This document shows positions 61,765 to 64,000 of a stretch of 64,000 nucleotides of DNA, one piece after another. The translations under genes and the position numbers were made by a program. Origin of the DNA: Taenia hydatigena (Eukaryota > Platyhelminthes > Cestoda > Cyclophyllidea > Taeniidae); contig JADWOT020001834.1 in NCBI GenBank assembly GCA_036345935.2, positions 62,001 through 126,000 of the forward strand. Reading direction: 5' to 3'. Numbering within the stretch: position 1 is the stretch's first letter; each line of letters begins with the position of its first letter. The notes below the pieces were generated by a model. That model searched no databases, had not been told where the DNA came from, and was given only the letters and a program-made list of their open reading frames with translations.

Positions 61765-61956
61765 TTATCTTCGGTTTACTTCAACCTTCTCTTTACGCGA
61801 ATTGGCATTCCAGGAGTATAATGACTCTTCATTTATCCCCATCTTATAATCCGGAAGCAACAACCTAAATCGGTGTTTTCTAGCCGATCTTAACCAGTAA
61901 CTCAAGGGCGGTGTTAATTCTTGCTTTGCGTCTGCTGCATCACCTGCGATTGCCAT
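61765..61956 (-). CDS. Possible small coding exon, unrecognised
   Basis: The minus-strand frame starts at an ATG in good context (tccaaaATGG) and reads MAIAGDAADAKQELTPPLSY, then WLRSARKHRFRLLLPDYKMG and so on, for about 63 codons to TAA. The composition looks protein-like, and a possible donor (gaa/gtaaac) lies near its end, so it might be a first exon spliced toward the F-box gene's side. No domain is recognised, and it may be a chance frame. Confidence 0.18.
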   Translation of the reverse strand: MAIAGDAADAKQELTPPLSYWLRSARKHRFRLLLPDYKMGINEESLYSWNANSRKEKVEVNRR

Positions 61957-61971
61957 TTTGGACACGCTCAC

Positions 61972-64000
61972 CTACATTCATAATCATGACAGGAAACACT
62001 TAGGCGTGATCACCAAGTCACCATCAGCATTCATTTACCTTTGACAGCCACAACTTCTGCTCCTCTAACTAAACATAATAAGGGGACGACAATCTGATAA
62101 ATTAAATTCGTATTTTATTGTTTGCTATAAAATCGTCATTTGCAATGTTCTTGTAGCAACAATCAGCGATAAGCCAACGAATGTATCGGAAGCAGTTTTA
62201 TTCGTTACTGCATATCGTCCTTTTCCAATGTTTTCCTTAACAAAGACTGCCTTGAATTTGAATGGATTGAGCTCGTGATCTCAGAGTTCTTTTAACTGTG
62301 ACTTCAGGAATGGGCAGTTTTGCACCTGGTTACGCCAACACGGAGCCATACCTCAAGGCAGTATGCCGTGTAATTGCATAGATTGATCTATAATTCTGCA
62401 GCTACTTACTCGTCACAACAAACTCCTCGTATAATAAGGTACACTAAACATCCTAGCACCTAGTTGAAGTCAAAGTCCTTGTGTGGCCTCATTGGCATGA
62501 GACTTCTGATCATCCATGTTCGGAAGGGGGTTATTTTGCAGTGGATCGCATGCAATATTGTGTGGAAGAGATGTCTCGCCACAGGTCACTTACCCATTTT
62601 CGATATCCTTACCATAATTACTAAAATTTACTATGGCACGCAGATTAATTGTTCCAGAATAGGTGCAGGGTCAGAGCAAGCACTGTCCATGCTACGCAAA
62701 CTCTTATATTTAATGTTGCGATAGACAAAAGAGATTCAGAATTGATGCGGCCTCCTAAGGATGAAGTAGAGCCTTTGACTTGTGATTTAGTTAATGGACC
62801 ATTTAACGAACCCACGATGATGTGAGTCATGCAGGCTGCTTGAAATTGGATGCAATTTGTACCACAAATTAGTCAGCATAGCAGTCCCAATTCATAAATC
62901 AAGCGCATGCGAAGAGCTGTATGCTCCTATTTATTTTCGGTTTTCTGGATCATGGTGGATTTGGAGATCGATAGGTGTCCTTGATACAGCGAACTTGGTG
63001 CGCATTGCTAGTGATTTATCGTCGCTACTCTTCGTCTCAAGCATCTACCCTAAATACAGGAGACTTATCTCACACCTTCATTCGACCCGATTATTTTATG
63101 TGACCGTTGGCACTTCAGAACAAAACAGTCCTCATTTTAGCTCCTACTCGATTGTTAAAATCCTATTTTATTTTGAATAAACTTATCCAGCTTGGCATAA
63201 TGTCTGCCTACTAGACGAGAATATGCTTTTTAAAGCGGATATCTTTTGATTCGGCAGCAGTGGAGTGCAGGCTATTGCGAATCCGTGTCACATTCTTTAC
63301 ATATCTGGAGCATAACTCCGGTTTTTGGCTTAAATCTCCCCTGTCGAACAAAACCCGTTCCATTGAGGATCAAGAACAAGGGTAGTTGAAAGGTCCCACA
63401 GACCATAATGCCCGCCAACGCACGCCGACCCTTGCAGAAGGGTTTTAGCAGAAAGGATTTAAATCCAACGGACTACTCCAGCCTACAAAGCTATCTTTAT
63501 GCTTTCGCGATTTTATGAAGACCTTAATGTAATCCGTCGAAATCTGCTCTAAGTAGTTAATGAGATCAGCACTTCTGGCAAATCGACTTTTTTGTCTAGC
63601 TTAGGAGTTGGAGAGTAAAATTGAAACCTCAACTTGTACCTCTGACAATGCTGTGCCTCAGATACGACCTGATCATCGCAAGGCTGCATCAGGCGTCCAG
63701 CAATGTTGCCATTGAGAAAGCATTATTTTTTCTTCTGTGAGGCTAACGAGACCTTATCGAGCACACAAGCACTCAACTTCGACTCAGTATTGGCAGTGGC
63801 GACTCACGACGCGGCTTACTGGAACACATCATACATGGTGATGAATATCTCATCTCGCTGATGGGTAGGCATAAAAATCTATTCCTTACAGCGGATTCGC
63901 TAACATCAATTATTTATTAGGAGAAAGCAATCAACAATGTGCTTCTCAAGACTTCCTCTACTTGTCGATTCTGCTCCATGCTGTACGTGGTGAATTCTGC
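61972..64000. other. Window end, no supported gene
   Basis: Frames at 62464-62724 and 62857-63180 (+) lack domains and splice support. Nothing else is recognised. Confidence 0.5.

Noticed and set aside
1..64000. CRISPR array, prophage or bacterial operon
   Set aside because: There are no short regularly spaced repeats, no ribosome-binding-site organisation and no dense coding; exon-intron structure shows nuclear eukaryotic DNA.

Overview
This is eukaryotic nuclear DNA, most likely from a cestode (tapeworm), probably a taeniid. It is moderately AT-rich, has very few coding exons, contains no rRNA or tRNA gene that I can recognise, and its introns are GT..AG. The cestode call rests on exon fragments that resemble the cestode-restricted oncosphere-antigen family (EG95/TSOL18 type: one fibronectin type III domain and a hydrophobic C-terminal tail). 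That is family recognition from memory and is inference.

The window is dominated by duplications of different ages. A very large, nearly identical inverted repeat forms the left two thirds: the left arm is 1-10296 (cut by the window edge) and the right arm is 27064-40319. They enclose a 16.8 kb single-copy spacer. The right arm is about 2.96 kb longer only because one segment occurs twice around a single N at 32265, which looks like two contig ends joined without merging their overlap. Inside the spacer is an older, strongly diverged palindrome (about 17.3-18.4 kb against 18.9-19.95 kb), whose centre nearly coincides with that of the large repeat.

The spacer also holds a decayed copy of the 3' end of a ryanodine receptor gene (10982-14418, + strand). 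Its introns are retained, but it has stop codons and frameshifts and a changed selectivity filter. On the minus strand at 14821-15036 is a likely terminal exon of an oncosphere-antigen-like gene, and at 18172-18366 (-) and 18936-19039 (+) are two divergent fibronectin-III-like exon remnants.

Right of the inverted repeat, 40.3-51 kb consists largely of old, roughly three-quarters-identical duplications: a tandem pair at 43.4-46.5 kb and a diverged paralogue of part of the arm at 46.6-48.3 plus 50.5-50.9 kb. There is also a recent 183 bp tandem duplication at 42661-43026. I see no supported gene from 40.3 to 59.6 kb.

The one apparently intact gene is a two-exon F-box protein on the minus strand (59611-60666, about 310 aa), possibly related to FBXO4, with a CpG-rich upstream region. 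No operon or pathway can be inferred. The interest lies in genome architecture (nested palindromes of different age carrying decayed gene copies) and in a likely assembly fault.
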